The position numbers were made by a program, and so were the translations under genes. The notes beneath the pieces were generated by a model that had not been told where the DNA came from, made no database searches, and saw nothing but the letters and a program-made list of their open reading frames with translations. From assembly GCA_002049455.2 (NCBI GenBank), contig KV918834.1:62001-126000 (forward strand): a DNA stretch of 64,000 nucleotides. The letters run 5' to 3'. Positions 31,713 to 43,989 of the stretch are shown one piece after another (position 1 is the first letter of the stretch; every line of letters starts with the position of its first letter). The DNA is from Porphyra umbilicalis (taxonomy: Eukaryota > Rhodophyta > Bangiophyceae > Bangiales > Bangiaceae).

Positions 31713-31995
31713 TATTTCCCCGCCGATCACATCAACAGCCCCTGTGGAACAGAACCGCGCAGTACGCAGTTTCGAGCTCCAAAGTTTCCCGGCACAAACG
31801 ACCAAAGTGCAGTACTACGACAGAGGTGTTTTACTCGGTGCTGTGGGTGCTGGTGCGCGGAAGCCGCGTGGTCGGAAGTGTCTCTCCTTTTGGGCGCGCC
31901 GCTGCGGCTTGTGAGCGCGTGCGGCGTACGTGTTCGGGCGAGCTCTTCGGATTAGCATGTGCTGACAGCGGGGTGGGTCAATCCAGCTTGGGAAG

Positions 31996-32280
31996 TGTCA
32001 TGCATTAGAGGAAGTTAAATGCGTCGTAGGTATTTGGCAGCGCGGGAACGGGCACTTTAATGGCCCCGGTCCCCGCGCAGCGGTTTTCGCCCTTTTACGA
32101 CGAAGGGCGACGACGGTGGGAGGCACCGTCGTCGCCAGCAAGAAAACCGTGCCTGTTCGTCATGGCGTTCCGGTCGGCCTGGTTTTCTGGAACTCGAGTC
32201 CTATAGCGGGTGACGCACGAGCGGTTAGGACGGCCGGTACTTCCGTCCTCTCCGAGGTGATTGCGATTCATTGTACCACA
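31996..32280 (+). repeat. LTR of Ty3/gypsy-like family B (plus copy)
   Basis: 285 bp, starting TGTCATGCAT and ending GTACCACA, directly followed by TTTGGCGCTCC. The inverted counterpart is 41408-41689. Boundaries come from comparing the two copies and from the shared ACCACA-TTTGG junction, which is also seen at the LTR of the 42947-51845 element. Confidence 0.7.
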
Positions 32281-34400
32281 TTTGGCGCTCCAAGTGAGAC
32301 CCTGGTATTGTTAGCGCGGTGCCGTGGACGAACCATGTTGGTGCATAGATCGCGTGACGCCAGAGGGGTTGTCTTGGGTGCGAATTTGACGGTCGAGCGA
32401 GGACGTCCCGAGGGAGCGTGCTTCCTGTTTTCTTTTTGGATTGGGAATCTTCCTCTCTTTCCCCGCTCAACGATGTCTCGTGGAAGACCGACATGTCTGG
32501 CGAGCATCTAGAGCACCCACGCCATCGGCGGAAGACGACTGCACGCTGGCGCGGCCAACCCGGGACCCGTGTGTTCGGCAGCGGGTCGGCCCCAGCTTGG
32601 CGGCGGTGGTACGGTGGTAGGTGAGTCGGACTCCTTACCCGAGGACTCCGGCCACACGCCGACCAACAAGAATCGTCCCCCCACCATTCGAAACGGGTGG
32701 CTGAGGGCACGGTGTGCCGTGATGGCCGCCGGGGGGCCTCCAACCAACCCCTGGAATCAAGCCTTGCCGGTATATGGGAATTTGTCCATCTCCCATTGTG
32801 GTGACGTCAAGCGGCGCTTGGCCGGTGAGCTGTGTCGGTTGTGGCGATGGATCTAAGAAGGAGATCCCGACCGCGTCGCGTTTCGATTGAGATGCCGTCA
32901 TTGGCGCTGAGCGACGGCACCGTCCCGGACTCGCGACCTGGACGGCGACAACCGCGCGGGCGGAGGCCCAGCGGCAGGTATCGCCCCTTACAGGGATTGT
33001 CGCTGGTTGGCAACGCGGCGCAATCCCTAGGACGGATGGTCGGCGACGACGGCGGCTGCGCATCGTTGGCGGCCACAGCTGCGTCGACAATGGCGACCGA
33101 GCAAGGTCGTGGACAACGCAATTGGGTTTGCGGACGCCACGGGAGGTCATCGGCGTCGCCGTCCTCTTCCACGGATGCGAGATCGGGCCGACTGAATGGG
33201 CACCGCCGGCACGCATGCCGAAGTGCTGTCCCTCTGGGGCAGACGCTGACTGGCTTATAGCGCACCGCCCCCGAGGCGGCCAGACGTCTCGGTGAGATGC
33301 GTGCTTGGAGCCGCAGATCCGTGATGGTCGGTTCCTTTGAGACGAGGCCGGAGGGAAACGCCCATGAAGGTCGTCAACACACTCGACCAGTACATCCTTC
33401 GCCGCTGGACGGAGACTGAGTCGGGGCGTCGTCGACGCGGCCCTGTTCAGGGGAGCCAGGGTCGATCATCGTCGTCGCCGCCTAAGATTCAACTGACATG
33501 GAGCCGCAAATGGTGCGATACTGACGCGGTCTGTGACGGAAAGCCCCGCTTGGACGGGCGCTGATTGGAATGAGCGCCTGAACCGAAATCGGGGTATCCT
33601 CTGAACGTCAACGACTGTGCAAGGCGGCGTTGGGCCCCTTGGGCCATATAGGGTGCCCAACTGGCGGCACTTGTGTCCGGCGCCGGCGTCTGCGGCAAGG
33701 CCGTCCTCGTGCCGTTCGAAGGTGCGCGGGCACGACGAGTCCGCGGTGCCTCCCGCACCGGGCGAGGTGGTTGGAGCTGTGGCGGCCTGACGAGAGCGTC
33801 GACGACGCGGTCCATGTCGTGGAGGGTGTCGGCTGTTGCCTAAAGCGCCTTCGTTCCTCCACCGGGGTTTAGCGTGGCAGCACATCCGGGGCGAACGCTG
33901 ACGGATGACCTGCAGCCGACCCCAACACGGGGATGTTCCTGGTCAGTGCGGCCCGTGGCGTGCGTTTCTGGACCGGTCGTCGCTGAGGAACGGCGGCGAG
34001 GCCACCAGCGGGGCGGAACGGGGCACCGGCGGCGCAGAACCAGGCGCTCATGCAATATGCGACAGTTGTGCGGCCAGCGAGCCACTCCCGTCTTTGTCTG
34101 CCCCCGTCCTCGTCGGCGGGCGCGGTCACGTCGAAGAAGGGACGTCTTGCCGTCGTTCGGTTCGCGCTGCGAGGACGGCGGCGGCGGCTCCGCGAGGCAC
34201 CCTTCTTCCTGTCGTTGGAAGAAGTCGGTGGCCGCAACGCCCTCGGCGTGGGGGCGCGCCGCCCCTTGGCGGGCGGCGGCGGCGGCGGCAGCGACGGGGT
34301 GCTTCCACCGGCTCGGCGTCGGGGCGCGGCGGCGCCGTTGCCGGGCTTTCGGTACTCTGCGGCGGCGCCGCTGGATCAAGCGCGGCCCAATGGGCTTGTA
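31996..34400 (+). mobile_element. Ty3/gypsy-like LTR element, 5' part, plus-strand copy (broken)
   Basis: A 5' LTR (31996-32280), then a primer-binding-site-like TGGCGCTCCAAGTGAG from 32283, then leader and gag-side sequence. It is homologous, in opposite orientation, to the minus-strand copy that begins at 41689. Matches are clear through the LTR, the primer site and into the leader (GTCGGACTCCTTACCCGAGG here against the counterpart near 39750), then fade. The copy is old and heavily broken. It meets the minus-strand copy tail to tail around 34.4 kb; that junction is approximate. Confidence 0.7.
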
Positions 34401-35297
34401 CTAGAAGGCGCCCTCGTGGCACACAAAAGCCGTCTTTTCCCGATCCTCGGGCGCGATCGCAACCTGCCAGCAGCCGGCATTGCCATTGAGTGGCGAAAAG
34501 ATGGTCGCCTCGCCTATGCTATCGATGAACTCGTCAATGCGGGGCAGCGGGTACGAATCCATCTTCATCACGACATTCAAAAGTCGGTAATCGACGCAGA
34601 AGCGGAGGGTGCCATCCTTCTCTGCGACGAGCACGACCGGAAAGCCCCATTCCGACGACGTCGGTTCGATGACGTCCGTCTCCAGCTGCCGCTTGACCTC
34701 GGCCGTCTTGGCTTCCCGCGCCGCGAGGCCCGCGCGGAGCGGCGTGAAGCGGACTGGCCGGGCGCCGTCGTTGGAGTCGATGCGGTGCTGAGTCGCCTTG
34801 ATGACGCCCAGCGCCTGGCCCGTCCACGTGTCCTTGTGCTGGCCCAGCATGCGGCGGATCCGGTCGTGCAGCGCCGTGTCGGCATCCGGGAGGTCCACGT
34901 CCTTTACTTGAGAAGGGGCCGCGGGTGGCGGTGCGGCGGCCATGGCGCCCCTTTTCCCAGGGTCCCGGGGTCGCGCCGGTGTAACGGGCCCCCTGTCCGT
35001 CGGCGTAGCCGCACCCGGGATTCGCTTCGGCGTGCGTTCGCACCGGGTGCTCGACACTGCCCCCACCACGCCCTTGGCGTCAACGGCCGCTGTGACAGCT
35101 GGGGCGGGCGTCGTCCCGTGGGGGGTCCCTTCGGGCACCTGCGCGACCCCCGTCGTGAGCAGTTCGACGTAGCCGACGTTGGCCCTCCGCTGGAGGACGA
35201 CCTCGCGCGCGCCGAAATTGGTCACCATGACCGGGAAGGATAGCCCCGGCACGATGTCAAGCACGCCGTTGGCGATGGTGACACCATGTGTTGTGAA

Positions 35298-36154
35298 CAG
35301 GCCCTACTATGGGTTCTACAATTTGGCTTGAGTTGCTTCTTACTGACTTCTCTTCAGTTCGGGTATCATCCAGCAAATACAATTTGACATGGGTACAAGT
35401 GGCGAAAAGAACTGCGACTCGCAAGTGCAGATACTCAAAAGTCTGAACTGTGGAGCACGAGGGGCTTCATTTTGGAATGCGGGGTCCACTTCTACTGAAC
35501 ATGCTGCTGACTGACACATCCGGATTCGCTTGCTGTGAAGCTGATTACATCTGTCCTCGACCGGTGCGCACTGCCAAGCCGTGCCATGAGATGATGCAGG
35601 AAACCGCAGAAGCGGTTTGCTCTGTTCTTCCCTCAGGCATGCTGTGCTCGAAAGGCAGCGGCGCTCCCATCCTGCTTCCTCATGCTTTGAAACGCACATC
35701 ATCGCGCCGGTCCCCCTGTTCCCCGGCCTTCAAGCCATCCTCGATCGCCCCCCCCTCCCCCTCCCCCCCGGATCCCTACCTACCCCCCCCCCGACCCCCA
35801 CCCGCCTCCCCTAGCCCCTGAGAGCCACCTTACCTCTTCGCCGCCGCCCCCCCGCCCCGCCATGTCTTCCTCCCCGGCGGCAACGGCAGCTAAAACCGCG
35901 CTTGGCAGGCTGTCCAATAACACAGGCTGTTGGTTCCTTCTTCACAGGACAAAGCTGACACTGACAGCAAGGCGTTTCTCATACTCACCGCATATGCATT
36001 CTATACTCACTTGGCTTGTCTTCAGAAGTACATTCTCGATGCCTCCGAAGGCATGCAAGTGTTTTCCTGGACCCCATCAATTCGGCGAGAAAGGGTGGCC
36101 TCGTACTCGTAATTGCCAAAATACTTGATTGCCAAATACCCAAAGCAGGGCCTG
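35298..36154. mobile_element. hAT-like non-autonomous element inside family B
   Basis: 857 bp starting CAGGCCCTACTATGGGT and ending with the complement of CAGGCCCTGCTTTGGGT, flanked by a perfect 8-bp duplication GTTGTGAA (35290-35297 and 36155-36162). CAGG-type ends and 8-bp duplications are typical of hAT. The interior is less GC-rich than its surroundings, has C-rich tracts near 35745-35830, and encodes no recognisable transposase. Unlike the elements at 20913 and 54701 it lacks GGGCGTC/G arrays, so it is a different family. Confidence 0.9.
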
Positions 36155-39100
36155 GTTGTGAACAGGCGTGAGGCGCCAAATACTTTCCCCAGGCCCCCCC
36201 ACATGGCTCGCTCCCAGACGACCGAGGCCGTCGACGGCGGCAGCCGCGTCTTGTGTGTCGCACGGAGGACGCAGGACAAGCCCATCGAGCGGTCGCCGTC
36301 ATCCAATGGGCCCCGTAGGATTGCCGTGACGGAACCGTCCATCCAACGGCTGGACCGGTCGTGGGGCTGGATGGCGTGCGCAATGCCGTCGCTGAACGTG
36401 CAGCCCAAGATAACTGGAACCGACAGGGCGTCGACAACGAGAAATGCCACGCGGACGATCCGGGCGCCCGTCTGTAGCCACAGCGTGACGGTGCCGCTAG
36501 TGCGTATCGGCGTGTTGTTGGCGTCCCGGAGGCGTACCTGTTCCGCCTCCTTAGAGGTGCCCACGTGGCGGAGCCAGTCAGAGGAGAGGGCGTTCCGGCG
36601 GACCAGGTTGGGGCCCGCTTCCGTGTCCACGACGACGCTGACTGCGACGAGGGACACCTTGTTCAAGCACAGCGATGCCACGATGCGGTAGTTGTGCAGG
36701 CTGAAAGGTAGCACCTTCCCGCCCCGGGGCGGCGTGCCCAGCGTCCCCTCGAAATCCGCGACGGCGGCGGCGTGGCGCCGAAAGCGGGTACGCTTGCGCC
36801 GGGCGCGCCCACCAAGGCGTCGTCGGAGCCCCCCTCCGATCCGTGCCCCGTTGGCGGGTGCGTCCGCTGGGATGCCATCCCTGCCGCCCCAAGGGCGGGG
36901 AACGGAGTGGCCAAGGGCCAGTCCCGACGCGGCGATCGGCTGGGGAGGAGAAGCGGCCTCGGTGGCGACCGGCGAAGAAGCGGTATGGTGCCTCCACCGC
37001 GGCACTGCTGCCCCCTCCCGGCCGTGCCACGATACGGGGGAAGAAGGCGGGCGCTGGCGGGAACCCCGCCGCGGCCCGCCGCTTGCGGTCCTGTCGCAGG
37101 CGGGTCGCCGTCTTGTAGCAGTGCCGGTGCGCCTTGAGACGGACGACATCCGCGGGCAGCCCACCACAGGGGCTGTTTCTTACGCGTTTCCTTGGCCGTG
37201 GTAAGCGTGGTCATCCCCGCAACCCGCGTCGTCGTCGCCCGCGGCACACTCCTCGGAGGAACATTCCCCCTCGGTGCCCTCGGCGTCCGGGTACACCGGG
37301 TCATCCGTTTTCACGGCGTAGACGCACGCGGCCGTGACGGGCGGCCCAGTTCCAGTGGCGGCAACGGCCGGCGGCGAAGGCACGACTGGCGGTCCCGCGC
37401 CCACAGGAAGAGGCACCGGCGGCGCGGGTCCCTGCCCGTTTCTGTGCGCCGCGACGGCTTCGCGCAGAGCCCGTCCGTGAGCCGGCACTTCGGGGAACTG
37501 GGCTGAGCACTCCCACACCAAGTGCCCCAGGTGGCCACAGAACGAGCAGGCCCCCCGCCGCCGGGGGGGGGGTTCCGACTCGGGCGCGCCACCCCATGCC
37601 CCACCGCTCGGAGGGGGGGCCTCGCCACGGGGGGACCTCAGGGGGCGGTTCGATTGCGAAAAAACGGTGCCCGCACGGGGGGGCACCGGGGTGCCTGGCG
37701 CCAGAGTGCCGCGCCCGCGTCCCACCCCTTTACGGACGGGTTACAGCTCCGAGCGCCCGCCCAACGCGAGCTGCTGTTGCCAGCCCGACGCTTGCGGTGG
37801 ACTATCCCCCGGTAGAACCGGGACGTCTTCCGGGGGGCCGTACCCAACAGGCGTTGCCGACGCGGCCAGAACCGCGGCCCACTCGGCCCGTTCCGCGTCG
37901 GTCCCGCAATCCGTGACGGCCAGGGACTCCGCGGCCGAGGCGGCTCCCACCGGGAGGGCGACGGAAGCCGCCGGTTTGGCCCGACCAGGCTCCCGTTCTT
38001 CGCGGACGGCCGACCGGGAGGGGCCGTCATTGGGTTTGGCCTGGAGCTTAACCTCCTCGGCCTCGCGAGTGACTTCTCCCGTCTTGGCCAGGACCTTGCG
38101 TAGCTTGAAGAAGGTCCGGCCCTGGGTGTTGAAGCTTCGGCCGAGGGCCCGGACCTCCCGCCCGACGCCCTTGAGTAAGATAATCGTCAGCTCGGAGTGT
38201 CGCAGGATCGAGCTCAGGGCGCGGTTAGAACCGAGGATGCGATTAGCAAACTCGTGCTCGTCCTCCCACTTCTCATGGGACGCTTTCATAAGCGATTGAA
38301 GGTGGTCCACTAGGTGGTCCCCGTTGGAATACTCGTTGAGCAAGGCGCAGACCGCGCGCTTGTTCGTGAGGTGCCGTGAGGCACGGCCCTCCTTGGCGCG
38401 CTGGAGCACCCTGAGCACTTCACTCGTGACGAAGTACTGCAGCAGTGTCACTGCCGTCCCCTCGTTCAGGCCGCTGCCATCGCACGCCGTCTGGAAGTTC
38501 TTGAGGAATGCCAACAACCGCAGCGGGGTGTCGCCCGAGAACTGTTGCGAGGTGTGCATCCAGGCCTTGACGTCCGCGTGGATGCCGCGGATGGAGTTGC
38601 CTCGCGGGGGTTGCAGGCGGCCCCCTCGATGCGCAAGCGGGTACCGCTTTGGCGATAGTAGCCCCTTCAAGCGGGGGTCGTCTACGGTGTCCTCCCGCTG
38701 CTCCCACTGGAAGGCGCGCAGCGCCTTTTGCACCAGGACGCGCCGTGGGCGTTTGTTGGCCGCACGCGCCCGTCGTCGGCGGCGAGTTCCTCCGGGGTCG
38801 CTGCTGGTGGCAGAGGAGGAGGTCGAGCCGGGGCGGCTATCCGTCAAGCCTTTCACACTCGAATCGGAGGACAAGCCGGACGGAATCGGATCGTTCTCAG
38901 TCGACGAGGGGGGCCCCGATGACGGGGGCGACGCATCGCGCCGCGATCACCGCCACCGGCCGGTTCCCCGCGTCGAGACCTCCTCGGGGCGCCTACGCTC
39001 AGCGGACCGCTGCGACTGCGAACGTGTCGGGCGAGCGGTGTGCCTCGCAGGCACCGTTAGAGTGGGTCCCGTTGCGTCGGGTTCCCCCGCGGGAGGGCGC

Positions 39101-40079
39101 CCCCCGGACGTGCCCGAGCCGGGCCCCGGTGGTGCGGGCGAGCGCGCGCCCGCTGACACGAGGGGCGGCCCCTGGGTCGCTGCCAGAGCCATGGCGACGG
39201 CTGCGCTGCGCGCCGAGACCTGAGTCCCGTCCAATGCTGCGGTCGACGCCTCCTCTGCTGCATCTCGGAATACCTGAGCCAGGTGGCGCAGGTGCCCCGT
39301 ATCGGCCGCCGGCGGCGGCACCCCTTGGGGCGCAGCGCCACCGACCCCGTGTAGGCTGGGCCCCGCCCCGACCCACCATCGATGGTGCGTCCAGTGACAA
39401 GTGGTCCTGTGCGGCCCGGTGCCACTTTGCCCGTGTCACAGCTGCCGCGGGTACCCCGAAAGCTCTCTGCAGCTCCTGGCGCTGTCGCTCGACCTTCTCC
39501 AGCGACAGCGCATCCGTCGGTCGGATCGTCCCTAGGCTGTTGGGTGTCCCGCCGGCCCGTGTACCCGATGATCCGCCCACCATCTCCACGCGGGGTGGGC
39601 CAAAGGGCGGCGCCCCTTCCGGGAGCTGCCCCTCCAGCGGCGAGGGGTGAGCCCCCACGCCCCCACGCTGGGCCTCCGTCAGCGTAGACGTCCGTTAGGC
39701 GCCGGGAGGAGGACGAGCCCCGGTGGACGGCGTTCGGCCGGGATCCTCGGGCGGGGAGTTCGAATCACCCGCCACTGGACCGCCGCCGCCAACCGGGACC
39801 GCCCTTCCACCCCCAAAGATGGCCACGGCGCCCAACGTCGGTGCTGCCCCAAGGTCTCCCGCCGCTGGCGCGTCCATCACCCTGCTAGTGCCGGGCATCT
39901 CAAACGGAGGAGCGCCCCTGTCCAGCGGGGAAGATGAAAAAGATCCGCTAGCCATGGAAACGGGGCCCGCGTGTCGATCGGATGTCCTCCATCACCGCAC
40001 CGCAATATAACCAACGAGGGTCCCCCGATTCATGGTACCGAAAGAGGCGTCGATCCGCGACACGCACCGCGTGCGAGTA

Positions 40080-41379
40080 CAGGGAAGGGACAAAAGTTTA
40101 AGATCGGATTGGGCGCTCTGAAACGACACCAAGCTGGGTGATTGAGACCTGATGGAGAAAAAGTGGCCTGAAGGCCTCGTGTATTGCGATTGACTTAGTA
40201 TTTGGTCGAGTGACCGCGGGCGTTCACGAAGGCGGTCACCCGGTCAGGCATCGACCGCCACAAATCAGAGAGATACGAGTCCGGCAGACGGGCCCACTCC
40301 TCACACAGGGCATCAAACAAACCGTCCAGGGTCGTTGGGGGCTGCGGGCGGTCCCGTGGACGCGCCTCGAGCATGGCCCACAGGTTCTCAATGGCGTTCA
40401 TGTCGGGGCTCTGCGGCGCCCAGTCGAGGCGCTGCACGCAATGCAGCGCCATGTACGTGCCCACCTTAAGGGCGCGGTGAGGCCCGCAGTTGTCCTCCAG
40501 TAACAATAAGTTGCCGGTGTCGCCGTGCTTGTCCTCAATGAACGGCAACAGGTGCTCGTGGATTATGTCCATATACAGGAACTGATTGAGGCGGCCGTTC
40601 ACGCGCACCAGAGGCGACCTCCCCCGCTCTGAGAGCGCGGCCCAGACCGAAAAGCTCAGCCGCCCCGACTTGAAGGATGGGCGCAAGCATGCGGGCAGGT
40701 AGCGCTCGTGAGAGCGTCGCCACACCCGCGCCTCCCCGCGCTCCGGCCGCACGGTGAAGGTGCTCTCGTCGGAGAAGGTCACATCCTCCCATCGGCTGAG
40801 GGGCCAGGAGACCTTGTCCCGAGCCCATCTGAGGCGCTGGGACACGTGGCGGCTTGTCAGGTACGGCTAGGTGACCGCCGCGTAGTCGAGCAGGAAGGCC
40901 CGGTGAAGGTTGCGACGTACCGTCCGACTGCAAATCTTGTGGGTCATAAACCGGTTCACCTCGGCCGTCAGCTGGTCCAGGGACAACGTACGGTGCCGGT
41001 ACACCAAAATTTGAAGGTGGCGGCCGTCCCGAGCCGACGAAAAGCGAGGGCGGCCGGCGCGACGGCGGCGCGCCGCTGTCCCCTCCCGCCGTACCCGCGC
41101 CGCAATGGTCGTCACCGTGCTCAGGGGCAGCTCAATGCGGGAAGCAATGAAGCGGTTGGTCATAACTGCCTCCACGAGCAACCGCATGGCCTCCCTGGCC
41201 GCAGGAGGCACCTCCCTGAAGCCCTTGGAGCGCCCCATTGTAGCGATAGGGACGAAGACGAGTGAGCTTCCCCCCCCCCCCCCCCCCCCTCGAATGGTCT
41301 GAAAAGGCCATTTTCTGCTCGGCGATCGATCGCATCTGGCCCAAATCGGGTGCGATCGTAAAGTTTTGTCTCCCCCCTG
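40080..41379 (-). mobile_element. Tc1 element (1300 bp) inserted in the family B leader
   Basis: Flanked by TA on both sides (40078-40079 and 41380-41381). Its inverted ends are 22/27 identical (CAGGG...ACAAAA...TTTA...GATCG). It carries one transposase gene (40195-41238) with a C-run near 41271-41290 before the gene. Insertion at a TA, the size and the DD34E enzyme all fit Tc1. It lies just downstream of the family B primer-binding site. Confidence 0.9.
40195..41238 (-). pseudogene. Tc1-type DD34E transposase with one in-frame TAG
   Basis: The frame runs from ATG at 41238 (MGRSKGFREVPPAARE) to a stop at 40195, 346 codons plus one internal TAG at 40867-40869; length and layout match Tc1 transposases of about 340 residues. 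The N-terminal part has paired helix-turn-helix regions with an AT-hook-like GRPR between them (RRAGRPRF). The catalytic part has the first Asp in VTFSDEST, the second in LLLLEDNCGPH, and the Glu in APQSPDMNAIENLW, with 34 residues between the second Asp and Glu. All three acidic residues are intact, so the single TAG is the only obvious lesion and the insertion is fairly recent. Confidence 0.9.
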
Positions 41380-41407
41380 TACAGCGGGTCTCACTCGAAG
41401 CGCCAAA

Positions 41408-41689
41408 CGTGGTACCACAATCAGGGGGGTTACCTCAAGAGAAAGGAACTAACGGCCGTCCGGGCCGCTCGCGCGACACCTGCTATGGGACTTGAAGTCC
41501 GGGAAGTCGGGCCGATCGAAATCCTAAGACATGAAGACACGGTTTACGTGCCGACGACGACGGTGACTCCGACCCTCGTCGCCCTTCGTCCTAAAAGGGC
41601 AGAAACCGTCGCCCAGGCCCAAGTTCCCCAATTGGGAATTGATCCGGGCCGTCACCAACCAATGCAGATAATTCCCTCCATGCATGTCA
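41408..41689 (-). repeat. LTR of Ty3/gypsy-like family B (minus copy)
   Basis: 282 bp, starting TGACATGCATGG on the minus strand and ending GGTACCACG before TTTGGCGCTTC. It pairs with 31996-32280 as an inverted copy, with clear divergence, consistent with age. Confidence 0.7.
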
Positions 41690-42826
41690 GACCCCCGAAG
41701 CGATCATTACAAGACGAGGGGGAGGAACCGTCCCACGCGCAACGCGCTGCACCCGCCGCGTGGCGCCCGGTCTGCCGTCGCCTGCCGCGCCCTCTCGGGC
41801 GCGCCAACCCGGCCCCCCTTGGGGCCCGCGTGGCGCCCTGTGGCGGGTCGGGTACGCTCGTCCGGCATCTTAGGTCGGACAGCGCGGGCGGCCCCGTCGT
41901 CCCTGTCACCCCGTCCACGTCCCGTCTTGCCGCTGGCGTCGCAACTCCCCCGCCGGGTGCCGCGTCTCCGGCTCCGCTGTCGCGACCACGGTGGCCCCCA
42001 GCACATAGGGGGCCCCCGTAGTACTCCAAAATCTGCGCAGTGCAGTGGTTCTCACTCTGCATTTTTCCCATATGTTTCCCGTCACACGAACCAGCTGCTT
42101 CTCCAAGTCTGCACAATGTGTAGAATGGATGAAGAAGCTAATTCGTGTGATTTGTCATGTTGCTTGGGTAATGGAGAGCAATTGGCATTGTGATGTATGT
42201 TTCAGCATACGTGTTGTACATTGAGGGAGCGTGTCTTTTCGATGCTGTCATAAACTTCCAAGCTTCGTCACTGTAATGGCGGCTTGTTGTCCTGCTCCTT
42301 TGCTCTTCTACAACCACGGTGTTGGGTCCCTTTTTTCTTTCCCAGTTGTCCTTGTGTGCTCTACTCTTCTCCGGTTGTAGCGTCCCCATCGTTGGTCCCC
42401 ATTTGATATCTTCATCTTTGTCGTATGGTTCTCAGTATAAAGCAATGGTGAGCAAAGCAAAAAAGCACAGCACCCGACGCGCCGCCACACGCACGGGGAG
42501 GTCGACAGGGGGAAAGGACGTGGAGCGCATGGATGAAAAGTACAAACGTGAGTACAGCGCGACTTGCATGGCGCGCGAATGGGGGGAGGGAGGGGGGCAG
42601 AGACACGGGCAGATGCGCCGCGCGGGCGCAAAGAAGGGGGAAGGGGGCTGGGCGAAATGGGGCGGATGCGGAGCGCGGGTTCAAAGAAGTGGCGGATGCG
42701 GCGCGCGCGTCGGCCAGAGAGCGCTTGCATGTGTCATCTATCTGGACCAGAGCTATCGTGAGCCATCAAATGCTGAAGCGTGGATATTCTTGATTGGGCG
42801 TGCAAATGGGATCATCCAATCATATG
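41690..42826. other. Intergenic, no gene seen
   Basis: GC-rich at the left, lower-GC after 42000. Frames are arginine/proline/glycine-rich or start at non-ATG codons. No motif was recognised. Confidence 0.45.
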
Positions 42827-42935
42827 GGCTAGAGGGTGACTATCAAACCGTTCGGGCCATTTATTCCATGCAATGTGGCTGCCAGAGCGTTGAGAACACG
42901 AATAGATCCCTATTAGAAGCTTCACTTAACACATT
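42827..42935 (+). repeat. Short repeat shared with 55475-55580
   Basis: The block AGAGGGTGACTATCAAACCG...CAATGTGGCTGCC...GCGTTGAGA...AGAAGCT is about 80% like 55475-55580. In the other copy a hAT-like element is inserted at the AGAGGG; here that site is unoccupied on this side, though sequence further left does not match clearly. Confidence 0.65.
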
Positions 42936-42946
42936 TCGGGTGTCAG

Positions 42947-43339
42947 TGTGGTATTAATGACGTTAGTTCAATTACCAGTGTACTGAGACCGACCGTAGCC
43001 AAGCAATAAAGCGAGTTCTATCGCCGTCGCGGCGAGGAAGAAGACCTTTTGTTGAAGGGCATCCGATGGGGAGCCGGGTGGTGCCCACGACGGCGACCCC
43101 GGACCCACGGTGGTTTAATACAAACAACGGCACTGGTCGATCGACCATCCGATCAAGCGATCGTAATGAGTGCCGGCAGAAAGATAAGACAGGCAAGCAA
43201 ACAAGCAATAAAAAATAAACAATGCGGAAGTAACCCCCCAAAGGGCGTGCCACAAGCCGAGTCACACACATCCGTGGATTCGGCCAGTCAAGGGGGCTAC
43301 TCGTGGCTAATTGCCAATTGGTAGCAGAGATATGCTACA
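42947..43339 (-). repeat. 3' LTR of family A chromovirus
   Basis: 393 bp, from TGTAGCATATC to ACCACA on the minus strand, with TG...CA ends. It differs from the 5' LTR at about six positions. A purine-rich TTGGAGGTA lies immediately before it on the minus strand and may be the polypurine tract. Confidence 0.9.
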
Positions 43340-43989
43340 TACCTCCAACGCGAGATTCGAACCGTCCCGGTGAGATCCGAGGATGGTGAAACCCGATTGG
43401 GCGATCGCGGACTCTTACGGGCCCGCGCGGGCGTAACTGCCCGGGCGGCGGGAGTCGCGAAGAGGCGCGCCGCTCAGTCCCGATTGGGGGGAGGTGGCGG
43501 TTCGCCGGCGTCGGCCGCGACCGTCCGATCACGCACGCGCGTGCGTGCGTGGCGGGCAGGTTGATCTGCGGGTCAGCTCGACGCTTACGCGTAGGCGTGC
43601 CGGCGCGGGCGGTTCCACGCGTGTGGGTACGTTGGTGCGGGGGCGGGCGCGGGTGCCAGGGTTAAGACCCATGTTCGCGGCGGCGCGTCGAGCAGCACGT
43701 GCTGGGGTGACCATCGTCGGTGGCGTGTGGCGCCAGCTTCGTCGGGGTTTGACTACCCCGGCGATAAGGCGAAAGCCGGGACGCGGGTGCTTGTTGCCGA
43801 GGGGAAGGGGGGGGGGGGGGGGGGGTGCGTACCCTGCGGCCGGTGACCACCGTGTCTTGTACGGGTCTGCGGTTGTCGGCACGGGGCCATCCCGTGTCAT
43901 CGTGCTCGCGCACAGTTTGAGGCCTAACGGAAGGGTTGAGTAGGGGTGCGCCGCCGCAAGGTGGCACACCGCGAGGTGGTGGGCCCGGT

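Larger units (their letters stand above)
34401..41689 (-). mobile_element. Ty3/gypsy-like LTR element, family B, minus-strand copy (broken)
   Basis: Reading on the minus strand: 5' LTR (41408-41689), a primer-binding-like site, a leader, a gag region (about 37741-39700), a CCHC knuckle (CSFCGHLGHLVWEC, near 37530), a retropepsin-like region (about 36500-36700) and the start of a Ty3-type reverse transcriptase (FCVDYRLLNVV...YPLPRIDEFIDSIG, 34401-34700). The rest of pol and the 3' LTR are not seen. The element is broken many times and was itself hit by two DNA transposons: a Tc1 element at 40080-41379 and a hAT-like element at 35298-36154. It is therefore older than both. No tyrosine recombinase is visible, so the inverted LTR arrangement is not that of a DIRS element. 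Confidence 0.8.

Noticed and set aside
39740-39790. GTTCGAATC motif suggesting a tRNA T-arm
   Set aside because: No flanking stems of the right size; it lies in the leader of the family B element and has a diverged counterpart in the inverted copy.
31996-41689. DIRS-type element, because of inverted terminal repeats around reverse transcriptase
   Set aside because: The repeats are 5' LTRs of two opposed copies, a retropepsin-like region is present, and no tyrosine recombinase is seen.
43340-43400. GGTTCGAATC on the minus strand next to the 3' LTR
   Set aside because: No acceptor or D-arm could be built around it; it is more likely chance sequence before the polypurine tract.
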